A stretch of 64,000 nt of DNA from positions 1,364,001 through 1,428,000 of the forward strand of contig NZ_CP016286.1 in NCBI RefSeq assembly GCF_001679785.1, in the 5' to 3' direction. The notes under the pieces were generated by a model. That model did no database searches. It saw only the letters and a program-made list of their open reading frames with translations, and was not told the origin of the DNA. Position numbers and translations under genes: made by a program. Of the stretch, positions 1 to 8,771 are shown piece after piece. Origin of the DNA: Rhizobium leguminosarum. Its GTDB lineage: Bacteria; Pseudomonadota; Alphaproteobacteria; Rhizobiales; Rhizobiaceae. Within the stretch, counting starts at the first letter, position 1. Each line of letters starts with the position of its first letter.

Positions 1-115
1 AGGCGTAGGTCGCCGTCCCAGTCGTCTTGAGCTCTGCCTCGAAGCGGTTGTGAGGCTGGCCGACAACGGTCATCCGGTCAATCGGGTTCGGTCCTGCAGG
101 TGTGTCGAACTTCAT
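1..115 (-). CDS. paoC: Molybdopterin-binding subunit of periplasmic aldehyde oxidase, N-terminal fragment (PaoC-like)
   Basis: Only the first 38 codons are inside the window; the gene runs off the left edge. The peptide begins MKFDTPAGPNPIDRM and continues with GQPHNRFEAELKTTGTATYA, the characteristic opening of the large molybdenum-cofactor subunit of PaoABC/YagTSR-type aldehyde oxidoreductases (known family). In that family the subunit oxidises aromatic aldehydes to acids in the periplasm, together with the 2Fe-2S subunit PaoA and the FAD subunit PaoB. The ATG is preceded by GAGG at a normal distance and overlaps the stop of the decayed paoB tail, as expected for a coupled operon. Because the rest of the operon upstream is missing, activity of this copy is doubtful. 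The family call is strong but rests on a short stretch. Confidence 0.75.
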   Translation of the reverse strand, partial: MKFDTPAGPNPIDRMTVVGQPHNRFEAELKTTGTATYA

Positions 116-230
116 GGATCAATCCTCGCTTGCGCTATCACGTCGCTGAGCGTCCGCTCCACCAACAACAGCTTGAACGGGTTGTTGAGTAGCGGCTCCG
201 CGCCTTCAGTAGTCCGTCAGCCGGTATAGT
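112..230 (-). pseudogene. Decayed C-terminal tail of the FAD subunit (PaoB-like)
   Basis: Reading leftward from about 216 gives GAEPLLNNPFKLLLVERT followed by LSDVIAQARIDP and a stop whose TGA overlaps the paoC ATG. This resembles the last residues of FAD-binding subunits of xanthine dehydrogenase-family enzymes (pattern GAEP..NNxFK..L..RTL). The frame is closed upstream by a TGA at 219-217. In the neighbouring frame, 221-204 reads ADGLLK, which joins sensibly to GAEPLL if one G is restored near 203. That frame also closes a few codons further on. The rest of paoB and all of paoA are absent, so this is a remnant. Nothing else recognisable lies between here and 369. The identification is inference from a short match. 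Confidence 0.5.
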
Positions 231-368
231 CGATGCTGGGACTCGTGCTCAGGGGCGAATCAGTGGATCGCTCACGTGAGTAAATGGGTCACGCATCGGA
301 AAGGATTACCGGCGGCAAATTGCAAGACCTTATGAGTCTGCCTCACGAACGGAAGCTTTCCGCCGAGA

Positions 369-1352
369 TCAGGCGAGGAAACGGCCTGCGGTGAGGCGCT
401 CCCAGTTCGCATGCGCGAACTTCTCCTTGTCGGCGGCATCGAGCTCCAAATCTTCGACAAATCGCCGCGCATCGCCTCCGGGGCGATACTGGTATGGGTA
501 GTCCGTCGAGAACAGGATGCGGTCCACGCCGACGGCATCGATCGCCTGCCGCAAATAGGCGGGGCTGAACATGCCGCTGGCCGTCAGATAGAGGTTGTTG
601 CGGACATAGTCGAGGAATGGCCGCTGGAGTTTGGACACCCGATCCAGCATGACGAGCCGCTCGAGATAAAACAGCACCAGCTCACCCCAGTGCCCGAGGA
701 TGACCTGGAGGTTCGGGTGACGGTCAAAGGCGCCGCCCAGGATCAGACGCACGAACTGGATGCCTGCCTCGAAATGCCATCCGAGGGCAAACGTGGACAG
801 GGCGAGATCGATGGGGGCGCCGAAGCCCGCATAATAGGTGTCGCGAATGCTCGTCTGCGGGATCTGCGGGTGAATCAGAAGTGGGACATTGAGCTCCGCT
901 GCGCTGGCGAATGTCGGCTCGAAGATCACATGATCGAGATTCTTGTCGCCGACCCGGCCGAACAGAACGGCACCTTTGCAGCCGAGTTCCTCGACGGCTC
1001 GCCGCAGCTCTCGCGCCGCCTCGTCCGGTTGCGCAAAGGAGAGAGCCGCCATCGCCTGGAAGCGGGATGGGTGAGCCGAAACAGTGCCGGCCAGAATGTC
1101 GTTGGCGCGACGAGCAAGATCGACGCCATGATGGCCGAGATTGTTGAGACCCGGAGTCGTCAACGAGAGAACCTGCAGATCGACGCCGGTCTCGTCCATC
1201 AGAACCAGCCGCTGCTCTCCAAGATCCGCCAGCCGTTCGCCGAGCAGACCTGGATTGAGCCCAAGCGTTCCGTCGTCGGCGCCGGGAATCGTGTTCCACC
1301 CATGCTTCACCTCATCGGGCAGGACATGCTCTTCGATTGCGATGATCTTCAT
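369..1352 (-). CDS. Amidohydrolase-family metal-dependent hydrolase/decarboxylase
   Basis: 327 residues in the amidohydrolase_2 (TIM barrel) fold. It starts MKIIAIEEH, so Glu7 and His9 replace the HxH motif. That E-x-H pattern is known from gamma-resorcylate decarboxylase and related enzymes. The other expected metal or catalytic residues are visible: His161 (LLIHPQIP), His221 (LGHWGE) and Asp284 (FSTDYPY). The likely reaction is non-oxidative decarboxylation of a hydroxylated aromatic acid, or hydrolysis of a related ring; the substrate cannot be told from sequence. AAGGA precedes the ATG. It is the last gene of a leftward operon, 10 bases after the DJ-1 gene stop, with a divergent LysR gene upstream of the operon that is the obvious candidate regulator. 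Confidence 0.82.
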   Translation of the reverse strand: MKIIAIEEHVLPDEVKHGWNTIPGADDGTLGLNPGLLGERLADLGEQRLVLMDETGVDLQVLSLTTPGLNNLGHHGVDLARRANDILAGTVSAHPSRFQAMAALSFAQPDEAARELRRAVEELGCKGAVLFGRVGDKNLDHVIFEPTFASAAELNVPLLIHPQIPQTSIRDTYYAGFGAPIDLALSTFALGWHFEAGIQFVRLILGGAFDRHPNLQVILGHWGELVLFYLERLVMLDRVSKLQRPFLDYVRNNLYLTASGMFSPAYLRQAIDAVGVDRILFSTDYPYQYRPGGDARRFVEDLELDAADKEKFAHANWERLTAGRFLA

Positions 1353-1368
1353 TGGTGAATTCCTTCGG

Positions 1369-2058
1369 TCAGGACTTCTGGGCGAGTTGATCGACGATCG
1401 CCTGGCCGACCCCGTGTGCGGATGCCGGGTTCTGACCTGTGATCAAGCGGCCATCGACCACCACCTTCTCCGTCCAGTTCGGCGCCGGCTGATGCAGCGC
1501 GCCTCGCTCCTTGAGGGTCGTCGCCAGCAGATAGGGCACGACCTCGGTGTACTTGACCTCCGCCTCTTCCTCGTCCGTGAAGGCGGCCAGCTTCTTGCCC
1601 GCGACCAAATGGTTGCCGTCCGAGAGCGTTGCGTTCACCAATGCAGCGGGGCCGTGGCAGACCGCCGAGACGATGCCGCCGGTTTCGTAGATATCGCGGA
1701 TCACGCGTTGCACAGCCGGGCTGTCGGCAAAATCCCACATCGTGCCGTGGCCGCCGGCGAAGAAGACTGCGGAGTAGCGGGAGGGATCGAGTTCGTCGAG
1801 GATGAGCGAGTGGGCGAGCGCATCGCGGAACTCGCGGTCCTTCCAGAAGCGGGCGTTGACCGGATCAGTGAGGTCGAAGAAGTCGATCGGCGGATGGCCG
1901 CCCCGGATCGAGGCGATCTCGGTCGGGATACCGGCCGCGCGGAAAACGTCGAGCGGATGCGTGAGTTCGACCATCGCAAAGCCGGTGGGCTCGCCGGTGT
2001 CGCCTCTGATCGGATGGCTGGTGACCACGCAAAGGATGGGCTTGATATTATTTGCCAT
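1369..2058 (-). CDS. DJ-1/PfpI family protein (Hsp31-like, class I glutamine amidotransferase fold)
   Basis: 229 residues beginning MANNIKPILCVVTSHP. A longer open frame extends upstream, but this ATG is preceded by GAGGAG at good spacing and matches where family members start. The nucleophile elbow is AVCHGPAAL with Cys134 and His135; Glu31 in FAMVELTHP is the usual acidic partner, and GGHGTMWD lies near 102-109. Family members act as glyoxalase III/deglycase, chaperone or isocyanide hydratase-like enzymes, so the exact reaction is open. It lies in a leftward operon with the small alpha-beta barrel protein upstream and the amidohydrolase downstream. This suggests handling of a reactive carbonyl during aromatic breakdown (inference). 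Confidence 0.85.
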   Translation of the reverse strand: MANNIKPILCVVTSHPIRGDTGEPTGFAMVELTHPLDVFRAAGIPTEIASIRGGHPPIDFFDLTDPVNARFWKDREFRDALAHSLILDELDPSRYSAVFFAGGHGTMWDFADSPAVQRVIRDIYETGGIVSAVCHGPAALVNATLSDGNHLVAGKKLAAFTDEEEAEVKYTEVVPYLLATTLKERGALHQPAPNWTEKVVVDGRLITGQNPASAHGVGQAIVDQLAQKS

Positions 2059-2206
2059 TGTTTTGGCTCCTCGGGAATTGAGCGAGGCCATGTCGATGAC
2101 GACGCGAACTTCATATCGCTCTTCAAGATGCGCTCGTAGGCTCTGCTGCGCCCGCCGAATTCGCGATCGGGCGCAAAGTGTTCCGTTGTATCGCGGACAA
2201 GGAATC

Positions 2207-2506
2207 TCAGGCGTTGCCGGGCGCAAACAGCGCTTCCCAGTTGAGGAAGGGGCCAAGCGGGATGACATCCCAGTCGAGAAGCCCGGCCTTGGCCAGCGGG
2301 AATTCGCTCAGGGCCTGCTTGGCGGCTTCGACCGACTCGCATTCGGCGATGATGGCGACACCCGGACGGTCCTGGCGGAAATAGATGTCGCGGATGATGC
2401 CGCCCTTGTACATCTGCCAGGCGTGTCGGGCTTCATCCGACATATGCGGCTGGTACTTTTCCAGACTGGCGCCGGGCTGGGGAATATCGAGGCAAAGCAG
2501 TTTCAT
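2207..2506 (-). CDS. Small dimeric alpha-beta barrel protein (muconolactone isomerase/YciI-like)
   Basis: 99 residues starting MKLLCLDIPQPGASLEKYQP, with the pattern of a ferredoxin-like dimeric alpha-beta barrel. It has a first strand, an alpha-helical stretch around residues 24-35 (SDEARHAWQMYK), the segment IIRDIYFRQDRPGVAIIAE and a terminal LDWDVIPLGPF strand. Such proteins include muconolactone delta-isomerases and YciI-like enzymes, and many relatives lack a proven function. It is the first gene of the leftward operon with the DJ-1 and amidohydrolase genes, separated from the next by about 150 bases. The ribosome binding site is weak. Isomerisation of a ring-derived intermediate is plausible but unproven. 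Confidence 0.65.
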   Translation of the reverse strand: MKLLCLDIPQPGASLEKYQPHMSDEARHAWQMYKGGIIRDIYFRQDRPGVAIIAECESVEAAKQALSEFPLAKAGLLDWDVIPLGPFLNWEALFAPGNA

Positions 2507-2836
2507 GGCAGGATTCTTTGGTTGAGAAAGATGGATCAGGCGGGTTGGAACCGGCGCACGGTCTCGGCCACGCGGACGACCGAGGTAACCCGCCGTCCTG
2601 AGATCGCTTCCGGCAGGCGCGACATCCGGCGCCTGGTCAGTCTTCGATTGGGTTATGACACCAAACCAGTTTCCGAGCGGGATGAGGTCGTCTGTGCTGC
2701 CGTTGTTGCCAGGAAATATCGTTTGCTTGGCCGGCCTTATATCGTAGAATACAGTTGACGATTAGAAATAGTTTTTCTCTTCTTTGGTTCCTGAGGTTCT
2801 CCAATCGCAGGACCGTTCTTCGCGAGGATCCGCTCC
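2507..2836. promoter_or_regulatory. Divergent control region between the decarboxylase operon and its LysR gene
   Basis: This gene-free stretch of 330 bases separates the leftward operon from the rightward LysR gene, the standard layout for a LysR regulator and its target. Its AT-rich part lies at about 2715-2815. An ATCGT-N12-ACGAT inverted repeat at 2741-2762 contains the spacing expected of a LysR-type site, and it sits about 75 bases upstream of the regulator start. I see no open frame in the region that looks like a real gene. Operator assignment is inference. Confidence 0.45.
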
Positions 2837-3742
2837 GTGCGAGACAGGTTTGATGGAGTGCAAGTCTTTGTCGAGGCGGTCGAGACGGGCGGCTTTGCCA
2901 AAGCTGCCGAGCGATTGTCGTTGACGCGCTCCGCAGTCGGTAAGGCCATCGCGCGTCTCGAGGAGCGCCTGGGCGTCCGGTTGTTTCACAGGACCACGCG
3001 GACGCAGAGCCTGACCGAAGATGGTCAGCAATATTACGAGCGCTGTGTGCGTGCGATCGAGGAACTGCGCGCAGGCGAATCTCTCCTAGAATCCGGCCGG
3101 CGTGAGGTCGTCGGCAAGTTGCGCGTGTCGCTGCCCGTCTTGTTTGGCCGCTACTGCGCCGCACCCATCCTGCGTGCCTATGCGCGCCAGCACGAGAGGC
3201 TCGAACTCGAACTCAGCTTCAGTGACCGCCAGATCGATTTGATCGCCGACGGCTTCGATTTGGCGGTGCGCAATGGCGTTCTAGGGAACGGAACCGCGCT
3301 CCACGCCCGGCGACTGGTCAGCCCGCGCAAGGCGCTCTGCGCTTCTCCAGCCTATCTTGCCGTACGAGGGGAGCCACATTCGCTGGCGGATCTGTCAGAA
3401 CATGACACGCTCGTATACTGGCGCAACGATTATGGCCTGACCTGGCAGCTTCCCGATGCGACCGGTGCTCTCATCGACCTGTCGGTCACTTCAAGACTGC
3501 GCTTTGACGATCTCGAAGTGATCGCCGATGCCGCCGTCGATGGCATGGGCCTCGCTTGGCTTCCCTACTGGCTGATCCATGACCGCGTGCAGGCAGGCGA
3601 ACTGGTCGAACTCTGGACCGATCGGCCGAGGGCGGCGATGAAATGCTACGCCGTGTGGCCGACCACCCAATATCTGCCGTTGCGGTCGCGACTGGCGATC
3701 GATGCGCTTGCCACCGAATTGCCGAAGCGTTTCGTCGTCTGA
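2837..3742 (+). CDS. LysR family transcriptional regulator
   Basis: 301 residues from a GTG start with GAGGAT upstream. The N-terminal winged helix-turn-helix is plain (FVEAVETGGFAKAAERLSL, then TRSAVGKAIARLEERLGVRLF, to about residue 60). It is followed by a periplasmic-binding-protein-like effector domain from about 90 to 290. The type resembles regulators of the CrgA/AaeR-like branch that often sit beside redox or quinone enzymes. It is divergent from the amidohydrolase/DJ-1 operon, which it probably controls, and convergent with the second LysR gene 82 bases downstream. The effector is unknown. Confidence 0.9.
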   Translation: MRDRFDGVQVFVEAVETGGFAKAAERLSLTRSAVGKAIARLEERLGVRLFHRTTRTQSLTEDGQQYYERCVRAIEELRAGESLLESGRREVVGKLRVSLPVLFGRYCAAPILRAYARQHERLELELSFSDRQIDLIADGFDLAVRNGVLGNGTALHARRLVSPRKALCASPAYLAVRGEPHSLADLSEHDTLVYWRNDYGLTWQLPDATGALIDLSVTSRLRFDDLEVIADAAVDGMGLAWLPYWLIHDRVQAGELVELWTDRPRAAMKCYAVWPTTQYLPLRSRLAIDALATELPKRFVV

Positions 3743-3824
3743 AGCGAATCCCTTTGCGCTTTATTTCCCGCAGGAGCCGCGCAACGGTGCAAAAAGCGGC
3801 TCGCCACTCTGTCGTCGCAGCCGC

Positions 3825-4718
3825 TCACGTTGAATAACGCAACGCGTTCACGAGAAGGGAAAAGGCGGGCGAAGACTGGCGTCGGCTTGGGTAGTAGAGA
3901 TGGAAGCCCTCCCAATAGGGAGAAAAATCTTCGAGAAATCGGTGGAGGCGACCGGTTCCGAGATGGAGCTTGGCGATATCTTCCGGGACATAGGCGAAGC
4001 CGAAGCCGTCGAGAGCCGCCTCAAGAACGTTGTAGATCGTGTTGAAGACGAGCTGCCCGTCCACCCGAACCTTGATCTCGCGGCCGTTCTCTTCGAACTC
4101 CCAGGCATAAAGACCGCCATAGGTGGGCAGGCGCAGATTGATGCACCTGTGCTGCATGAGGTCCTTCGGATGTGTTGGAATATCGCGTGAGGCAAAATAG
4201 GATTCTGCGGCGACGACGGCGAAACGAACATCCGGCCCGATCCTCACCGAGATCATGTCCTTGGCGATCTGTTCGCCGAAGCGCACGCCGGCATCATAGC
4301 CTTCACTGACGATGTCCTGCAGACCGTAGTTCACGTCCAGTTCGAGCCTGATGTCGGGATATTGTTGGAGAAAGGTTCGAAGCTTCGGCCATATGTAGCA
4401 CTGGATCTGGTAGTCGCCGGCGGTCAGCCGGACGGTTCCAGCCGGCTGGTCCCGAAGAATGTTGAGCCCATCGAGCGCAGATCCGATCTCGTCGAAAAGC
4501 GGACCGATGCTCTGCAGCATCCGTTCGCCGGCCTCGGTCGGTGAGACGCTGCGCGTCGTCCTTGTCAGCAGCCGCACACCCAGCCGCTGCTCGAGCTGAC
4601 GGAGCGTATGGCTCAGCGCCGACTGAGAGACGCCGAACTTGGCTGCGGCTTTGGTGAAACTGCGCTCCCTCGCAACCACCAGGAACACCATCAGGTCGTT
4701 GATATTCTGGCGCTCCAA
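3825..4718 (-). CDS. LysR family transcriptional regulator
   Basis: 297 residues. The start is TTG (at 4718-4716), chosen because AGGAGGA lies at good distance and the peptide ERQNINDLMVFLVVARERSF aligns with LysR N-termini. The helix-turn-helix covers about residues 8-60 (SFTKAAAKFGVSQSALSHTL, RQLEQRLGVRLLTRTTRSV), followed by the substrate-binding domain (KDMISVRIGPDVRFAVVA...). It is the last gene of a leftward series behind the exported CMD protein and the aldo/keto reductase. In this series the regulator is often encoded next to the oxidoreductases it controls. It is not closely similar to the LysR gene next door, so a recent duplication is unlikely. Confidence 0.9.
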   Translation of the reverse strand: MERQNINDLMVFLVVARERSFTKAAAKFGVSQSALSHTLRQLEQRLGVRLLTRTTRSVSPTEAGERMLQSIGPLFDEIGSALDGLNILRDQPAGTVRLTAGDYQIQCYIWPKLRTFLQQYPDIRLELDVNYGLQDIVSEGYDAGVRFGEQIAKDMISVRIGPDVRFAVVAAESYFASRDIPTHPKDLMQHRCINLRLPTYGGLYAWEFEENGREIKVRVDGQLVFNTIYNVLEAALDGFGFAYVPEDIAKLHLGTGRLHRFLEDFSPYWEGFHLYYPSRRQSSPAFSLLVNALRYST

Positions 4719-4851
4719 TGATGATTCCTCCTCATAGACCGACGCCCATCATAAACGCCTGCCTATGAAATGGTAGCAATCAACTCTGGAGCAGCAAGCA
4801 CGCCGGACCCCTTTGCGCCGGACCGGGGTGCTTTTGCTGCAGGCTGGAGCT

Positions 4852-5646
4852 TCACTTCGCCCGGCTACGCAGCACCTCTCCGACAACCGACGAGGCAGAG
4901 AAGGCGTTCGGCCAGCCGGCGTAGAAGGCCGTATGGGCAACGACCTCGCCGGCTTCGTCGGCGGTCAGGCCGTTATCCATGGCGCGGTTAAGGTGATAGG
5001 TGATCTGGGCGCTCTGGCCGGATGCGATCAGCAAACTGACCGTCACAAGGCTGCGGTCTCGCGGTGCAAGGCCCGGCCGCTGCCAGAGATCGAGGAACAG
5101 CGGGTCGGTCGTAAACTGCACCAGCCCCGGAGAGATAGGACCGACATTCTTCTCGACGCCGGTGGCGCGTTGGCGCTCGACCTCTTCGTTGAGCGGCAGC
5201 AGTTGCGGAGAGGCCGCAGGCAGCTGGTCGGCCGTGATGCCCCGGTCTTTGAAGACGTCCTTGGTCGCGGCGACTGCCGACATCGCGTTCGACCAGCCCG
5301 AGTAGAAAGCCAGATGCGTGATGATCTCGGAGACCTCCGTCGGGCTCACCCCGTTATCGAGAGCGCCGTCGACGTAGTGCTTCAGATCGATTGCCTGGTT
5401 TCGGGCGATCAGCACGGCCAGAGTGACGATGCTGCGATCGCGGCGTGACAGTTGCGGCCGCTGCCACAGATTTCCGAGCACATCCTCTTCAGCGTATCGG
5501 CCAAGAGCCGGCGATACGGACTGGATGTCGCTGACCGACAATGATGAAGCACTTGCCGGCATGGCTCCGCCTCCACTTCCTTCCTGGGCCATGAGAGGCT
5601 CGCCCATCGTGAGCGAGATTGCCGTGGCGGCCAAAATTCGTTTCAT
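4852..5646 (-). CDS. Exported tandem carboxymuconolactone decarboxylase (CMD)-fold protein
   Basis: 264 residues from the ATG at 5646, preceded by GGAAGGAT. A frame opening further upstream is rejected because it lacks a ribosome site and would bury the signal peptide. The start MKRILAATAISLTMGEPLMAQ reads as a signal peptide with cleavage near AQ. Two CMD/AhpD-like domains follow: one around DRSIVTLAVLIARNQ to FYSGWSNAMSA, the second around DRSLVTVSLLIASGQ to FYAGWPNAFSA. Each has the conserved helix pair and the A/G-W-x-NA motif. The CxxC pair of peroxidase-type AhpD is missing, so a peroxidase role is unlikely. Typical relatives lie beside aldo/keto reductases and LysR genes, as here. The reaction is unknown. 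Confidence 0.82.
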   Translation of the reverse strand: MKRILAATAISLTMGEPLMAQEGSGGGAMPASASSLSVSDIQSVSPALGRYAEEDVLGNLWQRPQLSRRDRSIVTLAVLIARNQAIDLKHYVDGALDNGVSPTEVSEIITHLAFYSGWSNAMSAVAATKDVFKDRGITADQLPAASPQLLPLNEEVERQRATGVEKNVGPISPGLVQFTTDPLFLDLWQRPGLAPRDRSLVTVSLLIASGQSAQITYHLNRAMDNGLTADEAGEVVAHTAFYAGWPNAFSASSVVGEVLRSRAK

Positions 5647-5783
5647 GATGATATCCTTCCAACTTGGTTGTTCCGGCATCGCCTGGAATGGGCCCGCAAC
5701 GGCACGACGACGAAAGCCGCAATGCGCTCGTCGTCAGCGTCGAAGCAGGTTGCGGTGGTATTGGCTGCCGCAGAATGTGCCCG

Positions 5784-7213
<1,430 letters not shown>

Positions 7214-7693
7214 CTTCGCTCTCCGCTTGTGTCGGCCGCAGCCTTCATGCTGCTTCTCGATCTTATGCTCTGAATATAGGGTGCGCGCCCAGCCATGATT
7301 AGGCGCCGAAAATCGCATGAACTTATGAGCGTGAATCATCAATGCGGCCGGTCACAGGCAGAGTTTCGGTCTACTACGAAAGCGTTTTGCTCTTACGGCG
7401 CTCGACTGGAAGATGGTTTAAACGGACATCCGTCCTTGCTCACATCAGTAGGCGGCGTAACTCGGCGCACCGGAACATGGTGTCCGATTGCGGTTCGATC
7501 GGCATTCTGCTAGGAACGGCCTGTCGAAAGAGTGCTGACCGGATGGTAGCCCGGTCGCCGTCTCAAGGGACGGCAATTCTCCCTCCAAGGGTATCCGCGA
7601 CACCTGAGACCGGCTTGCCGGTCGCAAAGGTGTGTCCGCTGATACCACGTCATCGTCGGCGCACCTTCTCAATTGTTGGAAGGATGGACGACC
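7214..7693. promoter_or_regulatory. Divergent intergenic region with a nested inverted repeat
   Basis: 480 bases without a convincing gene lie between the leftward DUF2255 gene and the rightward SDR gene, so promoters for both should be here. At 7590-7646 three nested perfect stems occur: GGTATC/GATACC (7590-7595 with 7641-7646), ACACCT/AGGTGT (7600-7605 with 7628-7633) and ACCGGC/GCCGGT (7609-7614 with 7617-7622). The structure ends 47 bases before the SDR start codon. It could fold in the leader RNA or bind a dimeric regulator; the sequence does not decide. No T-run follows, so a simple terminator is unlikely. Confidence 0.45.
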
Positions 7694-8434
7694 GTGAATC
7701 TTACAGGAAACACAATTTTGATCACTGGCGGCGCAACCGGCATCGGTTTCGCGCTCGCGCGGCGCCTTTGCGAAAAGGGCAATCACGTCATCATTTGCGG
7801 CAGAAGCGAAGCCGCGCTGCGGAAGGCACAAGAGAAATTGCCTGCGCTGATCACCCGCATTTGCGACGTTGCCGACGGCGAGAGCCGCCATTCAATGGTC
7901 GAATGGCTGAAGGCGGACCATCCGGCCCTCAATATCATCGTCAACAACGCCGGCGTTCAGCATCGGCGTGATTTCAATAGTGATCCGGCGATCGACACTC
8001 TCGATCAGGAAGTGGCGATCAATCTTACGGCGCCGATCCATCTGATCGCCGAGCTGCTCGCCACCTTGAGGCAGCAAGAGGATGCGTTCATCATCAACGT
8101 CAGCTCGGGCCTCGCTTTTTCGCCGATGGCCGATGTGCCGGTCTATTGCGCCACGAAGGCCGCGATCCATTCCTTTACGCTCAGCCTGCGCCATCAGTTG
8201 AAATCCACAGCAATTCGGGTGATCGAGGTCGCGCCACCGATCGTCGATACCGCTCTCGGCGGCGGTACGCGGAGCGAAGGCACAGCAAGCCGCATGATGG
8301 TCTCCTCGGAAGAGTTCGCTGTCGATGCGCTGGCGCAGCTTGAAGCGGATAAGGAGGAGATCCTAATCGGCATCTCCGCCGACACGCGCCGGATGGGCGA
8401 AGCCCTGTTCGAGCGCATGAACAGCCGCTCCTGA
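7694..8434 (+). CDS. Short-chain dehydrogenase/reductase (DltE-like)
   Basis: 246 residues from a GTG start, with GGAAGGA 8 bases upstream; the first residues MNLTGNTILITGG match DltE-type SDRs. The nucleotide-binding motif TGGATGIG is at 11-18, NNAG at 84-87, catalytic Ser near 138 (NVSSG) and YxxxK at Tyr151/Lys155 (YCATK). The enzyme should oxidise or reduce a small carbonyl or hydroxyl compound with NAD(P). It is the first of a rightward group with an MDR alcohol dehydrogenase and a YafY-type regulator, although 337 bases separate it from the next gene. Substrate unknown. Confidence 0.88.
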   Translation: MNLTGNTILITGGATGIGFALARRLCEKGNHVIICGRSEAALRKAQEKLPALITRICDVADGESRHSMVEWLKADHPALNIIVNNAGVQHRRDFNSDPAIDTLDQEVAINLTAPIHLIAELLATLRQQEDAFIINVSSGLAFSPMADVPVYCATKAAIHSFTLSLRHQLKSTAIRVIEVAPPIVDTALGGGTRSEGTASRMMVSSEEFAVDALAQLEADKEEILIGISADTRRMGEALFERMNSRS

Positions 8435-8771
8435 TGGTGGATTGCCGTGACCGGTCGCGGCGACCCTCCCGAAGATCGCTGCTCGCCCGCTGGATCTGCA
8501 AGCGGACGATGTCACAAAAACGATGGTGCCAGAATCTGGCACCGTGGTGGTCTAACCTGCATCGACGTGACGGAATTCAGGAAAGCCATGGTCATCAGAC
8601 TTCGCGGCGACGCCGGATTGCCTCCGCGGATGTCCATGCGATCTCCAAGCATTCCCGTCAAACGCGGGCAGGGGAGGCCGCCTGGTCGTCGGGCCGTTGG
8701 CGCTGGCCGGGCTCGCGGCGGCTTGCCACCGTCACAGTCGTGCCTTCAGAAAACAGGAAGAACGGATCACT
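8435..8771. promoter_or_regulatory. Intergenic region with a perfect 9-1-9 palindrome
   Basis: 337 bases without a supportable gene. At 8525-8543 the sequence GGTGCCAGA-A-TCTGGCACC is a perfect inverted repeat with a one-base centre, about 230 bases ahead of the MDR gene. No T-run follows, so it looks more like an operator for a dimeric regulator than a terminator. The YafY-type regulator encoded downstream is one candidate binder. Short codon-like stretches on the plus strand around 8470-8560 could be remnants, but I cannot assign them. Confidence 0.4.

Noticed and set aside
1141..2139. Plus-strand frame of 332 codons opposite the DJ-1 and amidohydrolase genes
   Set aside because: It spans two real genes and an intergenic gap on the other strand and has no recognisable domain.
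8434..8771. Possible small gene between SDR and MDR genes (start near 8589)
   Set aside because: Arg/Pro-rich translation with no conserved pattern; weak ribosome site. Treated as intergenic.
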